A program made the translations under genes and the position numbers. The notes below the pieces were generated by a model. That model worked only from the letters and a program-made list of their open reading frames with translations. It did no database searches and was not told the DNA's origin. This document shows positions 43,422 to 52,634 of a stretch of DNA of 64,000 bases, in pieces (the first letter of the stretch is position 1; each line of letters begins with the position of its first letter). The DNA comes from Paenisporosarcina quisquiliarum (GTDB taxonomy: Bacteria > Bacillota > Bacilli > Bacillales_A > Planococcaceae), in the NCBI RefSeq assembly GCF_027563315.1, contig NZ_JAMKBJ010000006.1, forward strand, positions 124,001 through 188,000, read 5' to 3'.

Positions 43422-43580
43422 ATGACAAATTTACACCTGAAAGTGCTTTTGCTTGGGCAAATCAATATTAAGAGGAGAGTTATGTATTATAAAGCAAAGC
43501 ATTTTGGTTTTACGCATTCAAGTGTAGTCGCATGCAGCCAAGAGCTTGATACATTGTTGAATAAATACCAAGGAATTTAA
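43422..43580 (+). CDS. Spo0E-like sporulation phosphatase
   Basis: 52 aa, with GGAGGAAAGGAATAATC before ATG 43422. The sequence closes FGFTHSSVVACSQELDTLLNKYQGI, containing the family SQELD motif, preceded by an amphipathic helix (KVLLLGQINIKRRVMYYKAK). Spo0E-type proteins dephosphorylate Spo0A~P and delay sporulation. A longer frame begins at 43341 but only the second ATG has a ribosome site. A terminator follows. Confidence 0.88.
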   Translation: MTNLHLKVLLLGQINIKRRVMYYKAKHFGFTHSSVVACSQELDTLLNKYQGI

Positions 43581-43606
43581 TGGATTGATCATTGCATACA
43601 CTAAAA

Positions 43607-43648
43607 AAGGAATCTAAAAGCCACACGCTTTTTAAAGATTCTTTTTTT
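43607..43648 (+). terminator. terminator of the Spo0E-like gene
   Basis: AAGGAATCTAAAAGC / GCTTTTTAAAGATTCTTTTT. Confidence 0.8.
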
Positions 43649-43779
43649 ATATTTTAAAAACATAACTTTCGCAGAGATGGACAATTTATAAATTGAATAT
43701 CCTAAACTTAAAGTGTTAGATCGAAGGAATTGGTGCAGGCGTGACTTTGCCGAGACGAAGCATAGGCCAAAAAATATTT

Positions 43780-43831
43780 TTACAACGTGGACATCGATTT
43801 TTCCTACGTCAACGTCGATAATTACAACCAA
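43780..43831 (-). repeat. 21-bp-pitch array, GACGTAGGAA family, inverted 3-unit copy
   Basis: On the minus strand the units read TTGGTTGTAA (43831-43822), GACGTAGGAA (43810-43801) and CACGTTGTAA (43789-43780). Edge units and flanks (TTTTTTGGC beyond the end) match the 5-unit copy at 35989-36082, which differs by two extra inner units. The rest of 43649-44133 shows no gene. Confidence 0.85.
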
Positions 43832-44133
43832 GGGTCTGGCTTCTTCTCGTAGCCTTGGATCGACAACTTAAAACCGATCAATTTAGACGATATATATTAA
43901 ATTTGAGCTAAAAATAGTTACTAGACATATTTCCTGTTCACACATATTTTTTAAGTCATCTATCAACTTACCCAAGTTTAGTAGATTTACTTGAATACGA
44001 TAAATACAGGATACATTCATGAAAATCTGATTCGCTAGCGGCATGTATGTTTATCTTTTAGGCGAGGATTATATCATCTACAGAGTAAAGCGGGAGATGG
44101 AGGCCTTGTTACAATTAAGGAGAATGGAAATAA

Positions 44134-44289
44134 ATGAATAAAAATCATCAAAGTGAGCAATATGATTTGCTATTGAAAGATTGGAAATCAATATTTGTAA
44201 ATTTGGTAACTGAAATGACAGTAATTTCAGAGGCTGTTCGATTCGCTTGCTTGAATCAATGGCTAATTGGAGATGAACGGAATGGCTGA
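44134..44289 (+). CDS. 51-aa leader gene of the beta-helix cluster
   Basis: ATG 44134 lies 11 bases after AAGGAG; the product (MNKNHQSEQYDLLLKDWKSI ... LNQWLIGDERNG) is a soluble, helical small protein and overlaps the start of the beta-helix gene by 8 bp, indicating translational coupling. Not recognised; the position recalls small genes in phage tail regions. Confidence 0.65.
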   Translation: MNKNHQSEQYDLLLKDWKSIFVNLVTEMTVISEAVRFACLNQWLIGDERNG

Positions 44290-45190
44290 TTTCCCAATCG
44301 TCTTAGTGGACGATTTTCAGGGTGCAACGGATTCTATCAAGATCCAAGCAGCAATAAATTTTGCTGAAACGAATAATCAAAAGGTTGTAGTAAGTGGAAA
44401 TAGAACGTATACCTTGAATGCGCCAATTGTGATTAAGAAAGGTGTCGAGTTGCAAGCAAGTCGTGCAACACACTATACCGTACAAGGCAATTTCCGGGTG
44501 TTTGAACTTCAGCAAAATGCTTCATTGGTAGGTGGTTTCATTACAATAAATAGTTCGAGTTACAATTCTGACGTTATTTTTTTGGATGGAAAATACCAAT
44601 ATGAAAAAACGCGTGTGAAGGATTTGTATTTGACGAATTGGTCCGGAAAAAATGGAGGAACGGCAATCAAGCTATATGCAGGTGCAAACGGCAGCAAAAT
44701 TCAATATATCAATTTCGAAAATATATCCATTTCGAGGTTTTCGAAAGGAATATTTTTGCAAGCAGTGAAACCCGCGACTGGTGAAGCGTGGGTCAATGCC
44801 AATCGGTTCGATAAAATTACTATCGATGGATGTACAGATATGATTGTACTGGACTCCTCAAAGCAGCCACCAAATGAATGCTCAGGCAATGTCTTTACCA
44901 ATCTTCAAATCCAACCTTCCAGTAACACCAACAAGCTGTTTACGATTACTGGAACAGAAAATCAATTTGAAGGAATGTCATGGGATTTGCATTTCATCAA
45001 ACATACCAATCCTGTTGTCGAGTTTAAAGCGGCCAGTGCCGGCAATCAGTTCCGAATCTTACTTCCATACAATCGAATCGTCAACAATGGAGATCATAAC
45101 AATAGTATAGGGAGAGATATCATCCCGTTAACTACAAGTGATCCGAAGAACCCAACGATTGGGCAAATATGGTTAAGGGTGGATTTATAA
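44282..45190 (+). CDS. right-handed beta-helix (pectate-lyase-like) protein, phage-tail-like
   Basis: About 302 aa. It begins VLVDDFQGATDSIKIQAAINFAE, the pattern of pectate-lyase-superfamily tail-spike N-termini, then runs as short repeated strands of a beta-helix, ending DPKNPTIGQIWLRVDL, an ending common in phage tail and neck-appendage proteins. No signal peptide. Of three possible starts, ATG 44282 is 10 bases from GGAG. It overlaps the next gene (TAATG). It may be a phage-derived spike or a domesticated remnant; no other tail genes are near. Confidence 0.7.
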   Translation: MADFPIVLVDDFQGATDSIKIQAAINFAETNNQKVVVSGNRTYTLNAPIVIKKGVELQASRATHYTVQGNFRVFELQQNASLVGGFITINSSSYNSDVIFLDGKYQYEKTRVKDLYLTNWSGKNGGTAIKLYAGANGSKIQYINFENISISRFSKGIFLQAVKPATGEAWVNANRFDKITIDGCTDMIVLDSSKQPPNECSGNVFTNLQIQPSSNTNKLFTITGTENQFEGMSWDLHFIKHTNPVVEFKAASAGNQFRILLPYNRIVNNGDHNNSIGRDIIPLTTSDPKNPTIGQIWLRVDL

Positions 45191-45396
45191 TGACCACACC
45201 CATCACGTACCAGAAAATCCAAACAGCTAAAGGGATTCTTCGGGTTCCTATTTACAAGGTTAGTGATGTAAAAGATTCATCTTTACGGATTTACACTGGC
45301 AAAGGAATCGGCTGTTATGACCTAGTTTCACCCTCAAATGTTACTCCCTTGCGCGTCATGACTGCCAAAGGAATACGAGGAATTCGCACCATTTAA
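45190..45396 (+). CDS. 68-aa repeat protein with LRV-x-TAKGI motifs
   Basis: The start codon overlaps the previous stop (TAATG). The protein holds three related strands: YQKIQTAKGILRV, SLRIYTGKGIGCYDL and PLRVMTAKGIRGIRTI. It is probably a small all-beta partner of the beta-helix protein. I know similar small genes only from phage-like regions of Bacillales. A terminator follows. Confidence 0.65.
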   Translation: MTTPITYQKIQTAKGILRVPIYKVSDVKDSSLRIYTGKGIGCYDLVSPSNVTPLRVMTAKGIRGIRTI

Positions 45397-45433
45397 TGGA
45401 GCCCCTCGATTTACAGAATAAATAGTTTGGGCC

Positions 45434-45467
45434 AAACCAGCAACATCATTCGTTGCTGGTTTCTTTT
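45434..45467 (+). terminator. terminator of the beta-helix cluster
   Basis: AAACCAGCAAC / GTTGCTGGTTT then CTTTT. Confidence 0.88.
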
Positions 45468-45537
45468 GTGAAATGAAAATTTCTGATCTAATGAAATTTA
45501 TGGTACGCTTGTCTCAAAAAATAATGGGGGAAATGAA

Positions 45538-47229
45538 ATGACTAAAGAAACGAACTGGTGGAAGAAAAGTGTTGTGTATCAAGTGTATCCGCGCAGTTTT
45601 TATGATTCAAATGGAGATGGAATCGGTGATTTACAGGGCATCATTTCAAAATTGGATTATTTGGCGGAGCTTGGTGTAGACGTGATTTGGCTAAGTCCGG
45701 TTTATGATTCGCCGAATGATGACAATGGTTATGATATTAGGGATTATCAAAACATCATGGATGAATTCGGCACAATGGCGGATTTTGATGAGTTGTTGGA
45801 AGCTGCAAAGGAACGAAATCTCAAAATCATTATGGATTTGGTCGTCAATCATACATCAGATGAACATGCATGGTTTGTTGAGTCAAAGTCGAGTGTGGAC
45901 AATCCTAAACGAGATTATTACATTTGGGCACCAGGGAAAAACGGTCAGCCGCCGAACAATTGGGGATCGGTGTTTGGAGGTTCCGCTTGGCAATGGAATG
46001 AGGAAACACAGGACTATTATCTTCATCTGTTTTCAAAAAAACAGCCTGATTTAAATTGGGAACATGAAGAATTGAGACAGTCGGTATATGACATGATGCG
46101 TTTTTGGCTTGATAAAGGAATTGGCGGATTCCGCATGGATGTCATCAATTTCATTTCAAAAGTTCCAGGCTTGCCTGATGGCGATAAAAAAGAAGACCAA
46201 GCATTCGGAGATGGAAGTCCATACTTCATGAATGGTCCTAAAATACATGACTTCTTACACGAGATGAATCAGGAAGTGCTTTCGCATTATGACGTCCTGA
46301 CAGTTGGAGAAATGCCGGGTGCGTCACCGAAGGAAGCCATCGATTACACGAATCCTGAAAATAAAGAAGTGAACATGATTTTCACGTTCGAACATATGGA
46401 TTTGGATAGCGGACAAAATGGAAAATGGGATTTAAAACAACTGGATTTGATAGACCTAAAAGAAAATCTTGAAAAGTGGCAAACGTCTCTTCAAGGCAAG
46501 GGATGGAACAGTCTATATTGGAACAATCATGACCAGCCTCGAATTGTTTCGCGTTTCGGGGACGATGGGGAATATCGCGTGCAGTCGGCAAAAATGCTTG
46601 GGACTTGTTTACATATGATGCAAGGGACACCTTATATTTATCAAGGTGAAGAAATCGGCATGACGAATGTGGCGTTTGAAACGATTGATCAATATAAGGA
46701 CCTTGAAACGTTAAATATGTATAATGAAAAAATCGAACAAGGTGTCGATCATAATACAATTATGCAATCTATTTATACAAAAGGTCGCGACAATGCCCGT
46801 ACCCCGATGCAGTGGTCATCCGAAAAAAATGGTGGTTTTACAACGGGAACTCCTTGGATTGAAGTGAATCCGAAGTACACTGAAATAAATGTGGAAAACG
46901 ATTTACAAAGTGAACAATCGATTTTTGCGCATTATCAGCAGTTAATCAGTTTGAGGAAACAGTTGGATGTCATCACAAACGGAGACTTTAATTTACTATT
47001 CAAAGATCATCCGCAACTATTTGCTTACGAACGTAAAACTGAAGCAGAAAGCCTTCTCGTGTTATGTAATTTCAGTAAGAAAGAAATACTTCTGGAAAAA
47101 GATGTGGTGAAAAACTATTCAACTAATAGTAAGGTCATTGTCCGGAATTATTCATCCGTTGAATTGTTAAATGACTTTGTTTTGCGACCTTATGAGGCGT
47201 TGGTCTTTTATTCTTCAAAGTCGGAATGA
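45538..47229 (+). CDS. GH13 oligo-1,6-glucosidase-type alpha-glucosidase
   Basis: 563 aa, cytoplasmic. GH13 regions: DLVVNHTSDEH (region I), GFRMDVINFI (region II; nucleophile Asp201), TVGEMPGAS (acid/base Glu) and NNHDQPRIVSRFG (region IV). Val follows the nucleophile region Asp, as in oligo-1,6-glucosidases and isomaltases, so alpha-1,6 bonds are the likely target. The QPDLNWE motif between domains is typical. It starts at ATG 45538 behind GGGGGAAATGAA, and begins a run with a ROK kinase and MsmX-like ATPase (103 bp gap). Confidence 0.93.
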   Translation: MTKETNWWKKSVVYQVYPRSFYDSNGDGIGDLQGIISKLDYLAELGVDVIWLSPVYDSPNDDNGYDIRDYQNIMDEFGTMADFDELLEAAKERNLKIIMDLVVNHTSDEHAWFVESKSSVDNPKRDYYIWAPGKNGQPPNNWGSVFGGSAWQWNEETQDYYLHLFSKKQPDLNWEHEELRQSVYDMMRFWLDKGIGGFRMDVINFISKVPGLPDGDKKEDQAFGDGSPYFMNGPKIHDFLHEMNQEVLSHYDVLTVGEMPGASPKEAIDYTNPENKEVNMIFTFEHMDLDSGQNGKWDLKQLDLIDLKENLEKWQTSLQGKGWNSLYWNNHDQPRIVSRFGDDGEYRVQSAKMLGTCLHMMQGTPYIYQGEEIGMTNVAFETIDQYKDLETLNMYNEKIEQGVDHNTIMQSIYTKGRDNARTPMQWSSEKNGGFTTGTPWIEVNPKYTEINVENDLQSEQSIFAHYQQLISLRKQLDVITNGDFNLLFKDHPQLFAYERKTEAESLLVLCNFSKKEILLEKDVVKNYSTNSKVIVRNYSSVELLNDFVLRPYEALVFYSSKSE

Positions 47230-47332
47230 ATAGAGCAAAAAATCTAATATAGACGAATCTTTAAAATCATGTATGATAAAAAAGATAACTTCATCATTTA
47301 ATAGAATTTAACTTAATGGAGGTCAAGAGTAA

Positions 47333-48226
47333 ATGGTAGTCCTTGGTGTGGATATTGGGGGGACGAAAATTCGTTTTGGCGTTGTCGATTCGACTGGACA
47401 AGTGATTGAAGATCATGTTGTTCCAACTCAGATTCCTCTGTATCCTTATTTAGAAGAAAAAATCGTTGAATTTTTACAGAACCATCCGCAAATTGAGGCG
47501 ATTGGAATCGGTACGAGAGGAATGGTTGATGCCGAACAAGGTGTCATCACTTTCGAAACTGAAACATTGCCTGGGTGGCAAGGCACAGAAGTGAAAGCGC
47601 TTTTACAGAAAGCGACGGGACTTCGTGTCGAGGTTAATAATGATGCGAACTGTGCGGGTCTTGCTGAAAATCGACTGGGAGCTGCGAAAGGTTTCCGACG
47701 TACGGTTTGTTTAACGGTAGGTACTGGTCTTGGTGGTGGATTTGTCATCGATGGTCACATTATGAACGGAGCTCACGGCGGTGCCGGGGAAGTCGGTCAT
47801 ATGATTTTATATCCGAATGGTCACGTTTGTGCATGTGGTCGCCCTGGATGCAGCGAACAATATGTTTCAGGAACAGCGCTTCGACGCTTTATTTCTGAAC
47901 AGAACATTGTCGACGAAAATAATGAACTCGTATCCCCGAACCGAATGTTCGAATTGGCTCAAGAAGGTCATGTGAAAGCACTGACCCTTACGAAACAATT
48001 CACGGGTGATTTAGCCGTTGTCATCAGTTCACTCCAAGCTGTTCTTGATATGGATTGCGTCGTAATTGGCGGAGGTGTATCTGAATCGGCTGATGGCTGG
48101 TGGTCCTACTTGCTGGAGGCACTTGAACCGTTGTTGCTGAAGCCATTGGAAGTAAAAAGAGCGAAGTTTGGCAATGAAGCAGGAATGCTTGGTGCAGCTT
48201 TACTTGTATGGACAGAAGAAAATTAA
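47333..48226 (+). CDS. ROK-family sugar kinase (glucokinase-like)
   Basis: 297 aa. DIGGTKIRFGVVD is the phosphate-1 motif, NDANCAGLAENRLGA carries the catalytic Asp, and CACGRPGCSEQYVSG is the ROK zinc site (CxCGxxGCxE). With glucosidases on both sides it would phosphorylate the released glucose. The AATGGAGGTC site precedes ATG 47333. Followed 18 bp later by the ATPase gene. Confidence 0.9.
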   Translation: MVVLGVDIGGTKIRFGVVDSTGQVIEDHVVPTQIPLYPYLEEKIVEFLQNHPQIEAIGIGTRGMVDAEQGVITFETETLPGWQGTEVKALLQKATGLRVEVNNDANCAGLAENRLGAAKGFRRTVCLTVGTGLGGGFVIDGHIMNGAHGGAGEVGHMILYPNGHVCACGRPGCSEQYVSGTALRRFISEQNIVDENNELVSPNRMFELAQEGHVKALTLTKQFTGDLAVVISSLQAVLDMDCVVIGGGVSESADGWWSYLLEALEPLLLKPLEVKRAKFGNEAGMLGAALLVWTEEN

Positions 48227-48244
48227 GCAAAGGACGTGGATAGA

Positions 48245-49330
48245 TTGGCAAAATTAGTGTTAGAAAATATATCTAAGATTTATGATAACAACGTCACTGC
48301 GGTCTCGAATTTCGACCTACAAGTGGAAGAACAAGAATTTATTGTTTTTGTTGGTCCATCTGGTTGTGGAAAGTCGACAACATTACGCATGATTGCTGGT
48401 CTTGAAGATATTTCAAAAGGCGATTTTTATATCGATGGCAAACGTATGAATGATGTGCCACCAAAAGAACGTGATATCGCAATGGTATTCCAAAACTATG
48501 CGCTATACCCTCATATGACAGTATTTGAAAATATGGCATTCGGCCTGAAATTACGTAAGTTTCCAAAAGCTGAAATTGCAGAACGAGTTAAAAATGCTGC
48601 TGAAATTCTAGGTTTGGAACCTTATTTAGATCGTAAACCAAAAGCACTTTCAGGTGGTCAACGTCAACGTGTGGCTTTAGGTCGTGCGATTGTCCGTGAC
48701 GCTAATCTTTTCTTAATGGATGAGCCATTATCCAATCTTGATTCGAAATTGCGTGTTCAAATGCGTGCTGAAATCGCCAAATTACATTTACGTCTGAAAA
48801 CGACAACGATTTATGTAACACATGACCAAACGGAAGCTATGACAATGGCATCACGTATCGTCATCATGAAAGATGGACTTGTTCAGCAAATCGGTACGCC
48901 GAAAGAAGTATATGACAAGCCGGATAATGTTTTCGTCGGAGGATTCATCGGTTCGCCTTCAATGAACTTCATCAACGGGAAAGTTGTTAATGGACAATTT
49001 GTAATTGGAAAAACGTCTCTTGCAATTCCACCTTCTCATACAACTTACTTAAAAGAGCAAGGCTACGAAGGGAAAGAAGTAATTTTAGGTATTCGTCCTG
49101 AACATATTACAAACGACGCCCCAGTAGGATCACCGACGTTACCTGTGAAAGTAGAAGTATCAGAACTTACTGGTGCTGAATTGATGATTTACTCGAACAT
49201 TGACAACCAAGAATTCATTTCACGTGTGGATGCAAGTAGCAACCTTCAGCCAGGTGATATGATTAATCTTGCTTTCAACTTAGAAAAAGGGCACTTTTTC
49301 GATAAAGAAAGTGAATTACGTATTAAATAA
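48245..49330 (+). CDS. msmX: MsmX-type multi-sugar ABC transporter ATPase
   Basis: About 361 aa. Walker A VGPSGCGKSTT, Q-loop VFQNYALYPHMTV, signature LSGGQRQRVALGRA, Walker B LFLMDEPLSN and H-loop THDQ, then the MalK-type C-terminal TOBE/regulatory domain (about 235-361). MsmX energises several sugar importers in Bacillus; here no cognate permease genes are in view, so a shared role is likely. GTG 48236 is next to AAAGGA; TTG 48245 is ten bases away and gives the usual MAKLVLE start. Confidence 0.92.
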   Translation: MAKLVLENISKIYDNNVTAVSNFDLQVEEQEFIVFVGPSGCGKSTTLRMIAGLEDISKGDFYIDGKRMNDVPPKERDIAMVFQNYALYPHMTVFENMAFGLKLRKFPKAEIAERVKNAAEILGLEPYLDRKPKALSGGQRQRVALGRAIVRDANLFLMDEPLSNLDSKLRVQMRAEIAKLHLRLKTTTIYVTHDQTEAMTMASRIVIMKDGLVQQIGTPKEVYDKPDNVFVGGFIGSPSMNFINGKVVNGQFVIGKTSLAIPPSHTTYLKEQGYEGKEVILGIRPEHITNDAPVGSPTLPVKVEVSELTGAELMIYSNIDNQEFISRVDASSNLQPGDMINLAFNLEKGHFFDKESELRIK

Positions 49331-49400
49331 AGTATTTGAATAATAAAAAAAGTAGGATTGAATGAATAATCTTCATGTGATACGATAAGTTTACTTATTA

Positions 49401-49448
49401 GTGAAAACGGTTGCACAAACATTTATATGTTTATGCAAACGTTTTCAC
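49401..49448. promoter_or_regulatory. 48-bp palindrome of two LacI/MalR-type operators
   Basis: GTGAAAACGGTTGCA (49401-49415) and its inverted partner TGCAAACGTTTTCAC (49434-49448) match at 14 of 15 positions; the centre AAACAT-TTAT-ATGTTT is itself palindromic. Each arm contains a cre- or MalR-like TGAAAACGNTTGCA. It lies about 375 bp before the second glucosidase gene. The rest of 49331-49823 is AT-rich with no gene. Confidence 0.7.
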
Positions 49449-49823
49449 ATATGAAGAGAATTTTTAAAAATTATAAGCTCGGGCTCAAGCTCCTTATTTA
49501 TTCTTAACTTAAAATTCAACGTGAGCAAAACAAGCTTTTATCTGGATTTTTACATAGAAACTTACATGCGAGTGGGTTGTCCGATTTTTTCTATCTTCCT
49601 CAACATGATGACTATAAAGGCTAATCATCATTCGTTTCTCTTCGATTAAGCATATTCACTATTACTTTCGAAAAATAATGCCAGAGCAGTCGTATATAGC
49701 TAGGAGCGTATACGTTAATTTAAACCCAATAGAATTTTTAGGATATTTCGCATTAAAGAAATAAAATTATGATGTAAAGTTATGGTAATGAACGTAATTT
49801 CTTGTAATGAAGGAGGTAAAGAT

Positions 49824-51491
49824 TTGACTAGAAACTGGTGGAAAGAAGCAATTGCATATCAAGTGTATCCACGTAGCTTTATGGATTCAAATGGAGACGG
49901 CATAGGTGATCTTCAAGGAATCATTTCAAAATTGGATTATCTGAAGGATTTAGGGATAGACGTCATCTGGATCTGCCCGATGTACAAATCACCAAATGAT
50001 GACAATGGTTATGACATTAGCGATTACCAAGACATCATGGATGAATTCGGAACGATGGAAGATTTCACTCAATTACTGTCGGAAGTCCATGCTCGAGGCA
50101 TGAAATTAATTATTGACTTGGTCATTAATCATACGAGCGATGAGCACCAATGGTTTATTGAGTCAAAATCGTCTAAAGACAATCCGAAGCGTGATTGGTA
50201 CGTTTGGCGTGACGGCAAAGATGGCAAAGAGCCAAACAACTGGGAAAGTATTTTCAATGGTTCAGCTTGGCAATTGGATGAAGAGAGCGGGCAATATTAC
50301 TTGCACATCTTCTCAACAAAACAACCTGACCTGAACTGGGAAAATCCAGAAGTGCGTACAGCTCTTTACGACATGATCAACTGGTGGTTAGATCAAGGCA
50401 TCGATGGTTTCCGAGTAGATGCGATCAGTCATATTAAGAAAGACCAAACGTTCTCTGATATGCAAAACGATACAGATCAACCGTATATACACGCATGGGA
50501 AAAGTACATGAACGTTGATGGCATTCAACCTTTCCTTGAAGAACTTAAACAAGAGACGTTTTCAAAATACGATATCATGACGGTCGGCGAAGCTAACGGT
50601 GTTAGTGTCGACGAAATCGATCAATGGGTCGGAGAAGTAAACGGTAAATTCAATATGGTATTCCAATTCGAACACTTGGGTTTATGGGATGCTGAAGGCA
50701 AGAAAACGCTAGATATCAAAGGACTTAAAAACGTGTTAACTCGCTGGCAAAAAGGCTTAGAGAACAACGGTTGGAACGCTTTGTTCATCGAAAATCATGA
50801 CAAAGCCCGCATCGTCTCTACTTGGGGCAATGACAAAGAGTACTGGTACGAAAGCGCAACTTCCATTGCAGCTATGTACTTCTTCATGCAAGGTACACCA
50901 TTCATTTATCAAGGTCAGGAAATCGGTATGACCAATGTCCAGTTCGCATCGATTGAAGAATACAACGATGTAGCGATCAAAGGCATGTACGCATCCAAAA
51001 TGAGTGAAGGCAAGACGCACGAAGAAATCATGGACATCATCTGGTCATCAAGCCGCGATAACTCACGTACTCCGATGCAATGGTCAGCTGAACAAAATGC
51101 AGGCTTCTCAAGTGGTACTCCTTGGATTGGCATCAATCCAAACTACGTTGAAATCAACGTTGAAAACCAGTTGAAAGATGAACAGTCGATCTATCACTTC
51201 TATAAGAAGATGATTCAGTTGAAGAAATCGCAGGATGTCTTTACGTATGGCACATATGATTTATTGTTACCGGATCATGAATTTGTGTACGCATATTCAC
51301 GAACTCTGGGTGACGAACAAGTAATCGTCATTTCAAACTTAGGTGCAACTTCCGTTTCTGTTGATAAAATGGCTGAGCGTGCATTTGAATTCGACAACTT
51401 GTTATTAACGAACAAAGACGTGCAGCCTCATGAAGCAATGCACAGCTTCGAGATGGCACCATTTGAGACACGTATTTATAAAATGAATTAA
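49824..51491 (+). CDS. GH13 alpha-glucosidase (maltase-type)
   Basis: About 555 aa, close paralogue of the 45538 enzyme. Catalytic regions DLVINHTSDEH, GFRVDAISHI, TVGEANGVS and IENHDKARIVSTWG are intact. Ala follows the nucleophile Asp where the other enzyme has Val, which in this family goes with alpha-1,4 (maltose-type) preference. Thus the two genes probably share the work on malto- and isomalto-oligosaccharides. The start is TTG 49824, eight bases after AAGGAGG, not the ATG upstream at 49788 region. Own promoter with the LacI-type palindrome. Confidence 0.92.
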   Translation: MTRNWWKEAIAYQVYPRSFMDSNGDGIGDLQGIISKLDYLKDLGIDVIWICPMYKSPNDDNGYDISDYQDIMDEFGTMEDFTQLLSEVHARGMKLIIDLVINHTSDEHQWFIESKSSKDNPKRDWYVWRDGKDGKEPNNWESIFNGSAWQLDEESGQYYLHIFSTKQPDLNWENPEVRTALYDMINWWLDQGIDGFRVDAISHIKKDQTFSDMQNDTDQPYIHAWEKYMNVDGIQPFLEELKQETFSKYDIMTVGEANGVSVDEIDQWVGEVNGKFNMVFQFEHLGLWDAEGKKTLDIKGLKNVLTRWQKGLENNGWNALFIENHDKARIVSTWGNDKEYWYESATSIAAMYFFMQGTPFIYQGQEIGMTNVQFASIEEYNDVAIKGMYASKMSEGKTHEEIMDIIWSSSRDNSRTPMQWSAEQNAGFSSGTPWIGINPNYVEINVENQLKDEQSIYHFYKKMIQLKKSQDVFTYGTYDLLLPDHEFVYAYSRTLGDEQVIVISNLGATSVSVDKMAERAFEFDNLLLTNKDVQPHEAMHSFEMAPFETRIYKMN

Positions 51492-51588
51492 TTCGAGAGA
51501 TCAGTGAAACCTTGCCGATTTGGGAAGGTTTTTATTATGGAGATTAGTGATGGGGGCTCAACAAGTTAACTTGGAGATGAGAAGTGTT

Positions 51589-51890
51589 TGAGCGATAAAT
51601 CGTCAGAATGAGATAATCTCCAGTTTGAGCGATAAACCCTCCGAAATGAGCGATAATTTTTTCACAAACGTCAGCGCAGCTAAATATACGTCTCATTGTC
51701 CAAGTGTACTAGCCTATGAAACGGTGTCTATTATCCAAACAGGAGCGCAGCGAAATCAAGACCATTAAATCTTTAAACCTGAATGGGAGCCATTCCGCTC
51801 ATTCGCTCCAGGCTCATTTCTGTGAGTGATGGGTACTGCCAAGATTCTGCAAGTCAACTTGGTGTTGAGACGTGTTTGAGCGGAAAATTT
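51589..51890. repeat. repeat element with TGAGCGATAA cores
   Basis: Cores at 51589, 51609 (TGAGATAA, two bases lost), 51626 and 51647 (21 bp after 51626), then an interior with GGAGCGCAGCGAAATC (about 51751) and a last core TGAGCGGAAA at 51877. The DNA before the first and last cores is alike (AACTTGG-G-TGAGA-GTGTTTGAGCG). The interior matches that of the GTCTGA element at 52819-52945. The rest of 51492-51974 shows no gene. Confidence 0.7.
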
Positions 51891-51974
51891 CAATGAATGT
51901 ATGGAGCAAAGATAATGAAAAAATGGAACTAAATTGGGGATTATTCGTCTGATTTATAAAAGGAGATAAGATAC

Positions 51975-52331
51975 ATGAAAAAGATTTTTGTCATGTGGTT
52001 ATTTATTTTATTGATTATTTCTGGTTGTTCAATGGAAGTTCAAGAGTTTAAAGGTCCAACATCAGAATCAGCGTCCTATGCAGCAATCCTCATCGTAAAT
52101 GGTGATCAATATTTATCGGTTGGAACTAAAAATCAAGGAGAATATACTCTAGGTGAAGAGGTAGGAAAAGTAGCAACACGATTGCCACCAGAAGTTCTTC
52201 CAAAAGACGATTTTGCATCCAATTATTTAGATGAAGGGACAATCATTTATTCGGTTAAGGAAGATAACGAGGTATTTCTCGTTGAAACCAACGAAGAAGA
52301 TGTCTATGAGGTTTTTGAGAAGTCTTCATAA
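51975..52331 (+). CDS. hypothetical lipoprotein
   Basis: 118 aa with a lipoprotein signal (LFILLIISGCSM, Cys17 region). The rest is a small acidic domain (YAAILIVNGDQYLSVGTK, VYEVFEKSS) without known motifs. ATG 51975 follows AAAAGGAGATAAGATAC. It shares a bidirectional terminator with the next gene. Confidence 0.78.
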   Translation: MKKIFVMWLFILLIISGCSMEVQEFKGPTSESASYAAILIVNGDQYLSVGTKNQGEYTLGEEVGKVATRLPPEVLPKDDFASNYLDEGTIIYSVKEDNEVFLVETNEEDVYEVFEKSS

Positions 52332-52358
52332 TGATATTTAAAGAATAGAAGGAACGAG

Positions 52359-52390
52359 AAAAGCACCGTTAAACTTACGGTGCTTTTTGT
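52359..52390. terminator. bidirectional terminator
   Basis: AAAAGCACCGT / ACGGTGCTTTTT between convergent genes, A/T runs on both sides. Confidence 0.9.
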
Positions 52391-52415
52391 AGTGATTATT
52401 AATAAGATCTTAAAA

Positions 52416-52634
52416 TTAGCGCTTTTTATTAAAATTTTCTGCGGGTTTTGGATCCACTTTATGAACATCATTTTTCAGCATAAAGTAGGAGATGATACCG
52501 GAGACTACCGATCCACCTGCGGTAATTAAAATACGTGTTGTGAGAGGGATTTCTGAATACTCTTTACCTAAATACCACAATGACAAAACTGCGACAACGA
52601 CCATAATGGGAACGACAAATTTAAAACGTTTCAT
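52416..52634 (-). CDS. small membrane protein, two helices
   Basis: 72 aa; helices at about 5-23 and 34-54, with a polar tail (KVDPKPAENFNKKR). AAAAAGGAAGTAATCCTAC precedes ATG 52634. Not recognised. Confidence 0.7.
   Translation of the reverse strand: MKRFKFVVPIMVVVAVLSLWYLGKEYSEIPLTTRILITAGGSVVSGIISYFMLKNDVHKVDPKPAENFNKKR

Noticed and set aside
44134-45396. Intact prophage
   Set aside because: Only three genes look phage-like; no integrase, capsid, terminase or att sites are visible.
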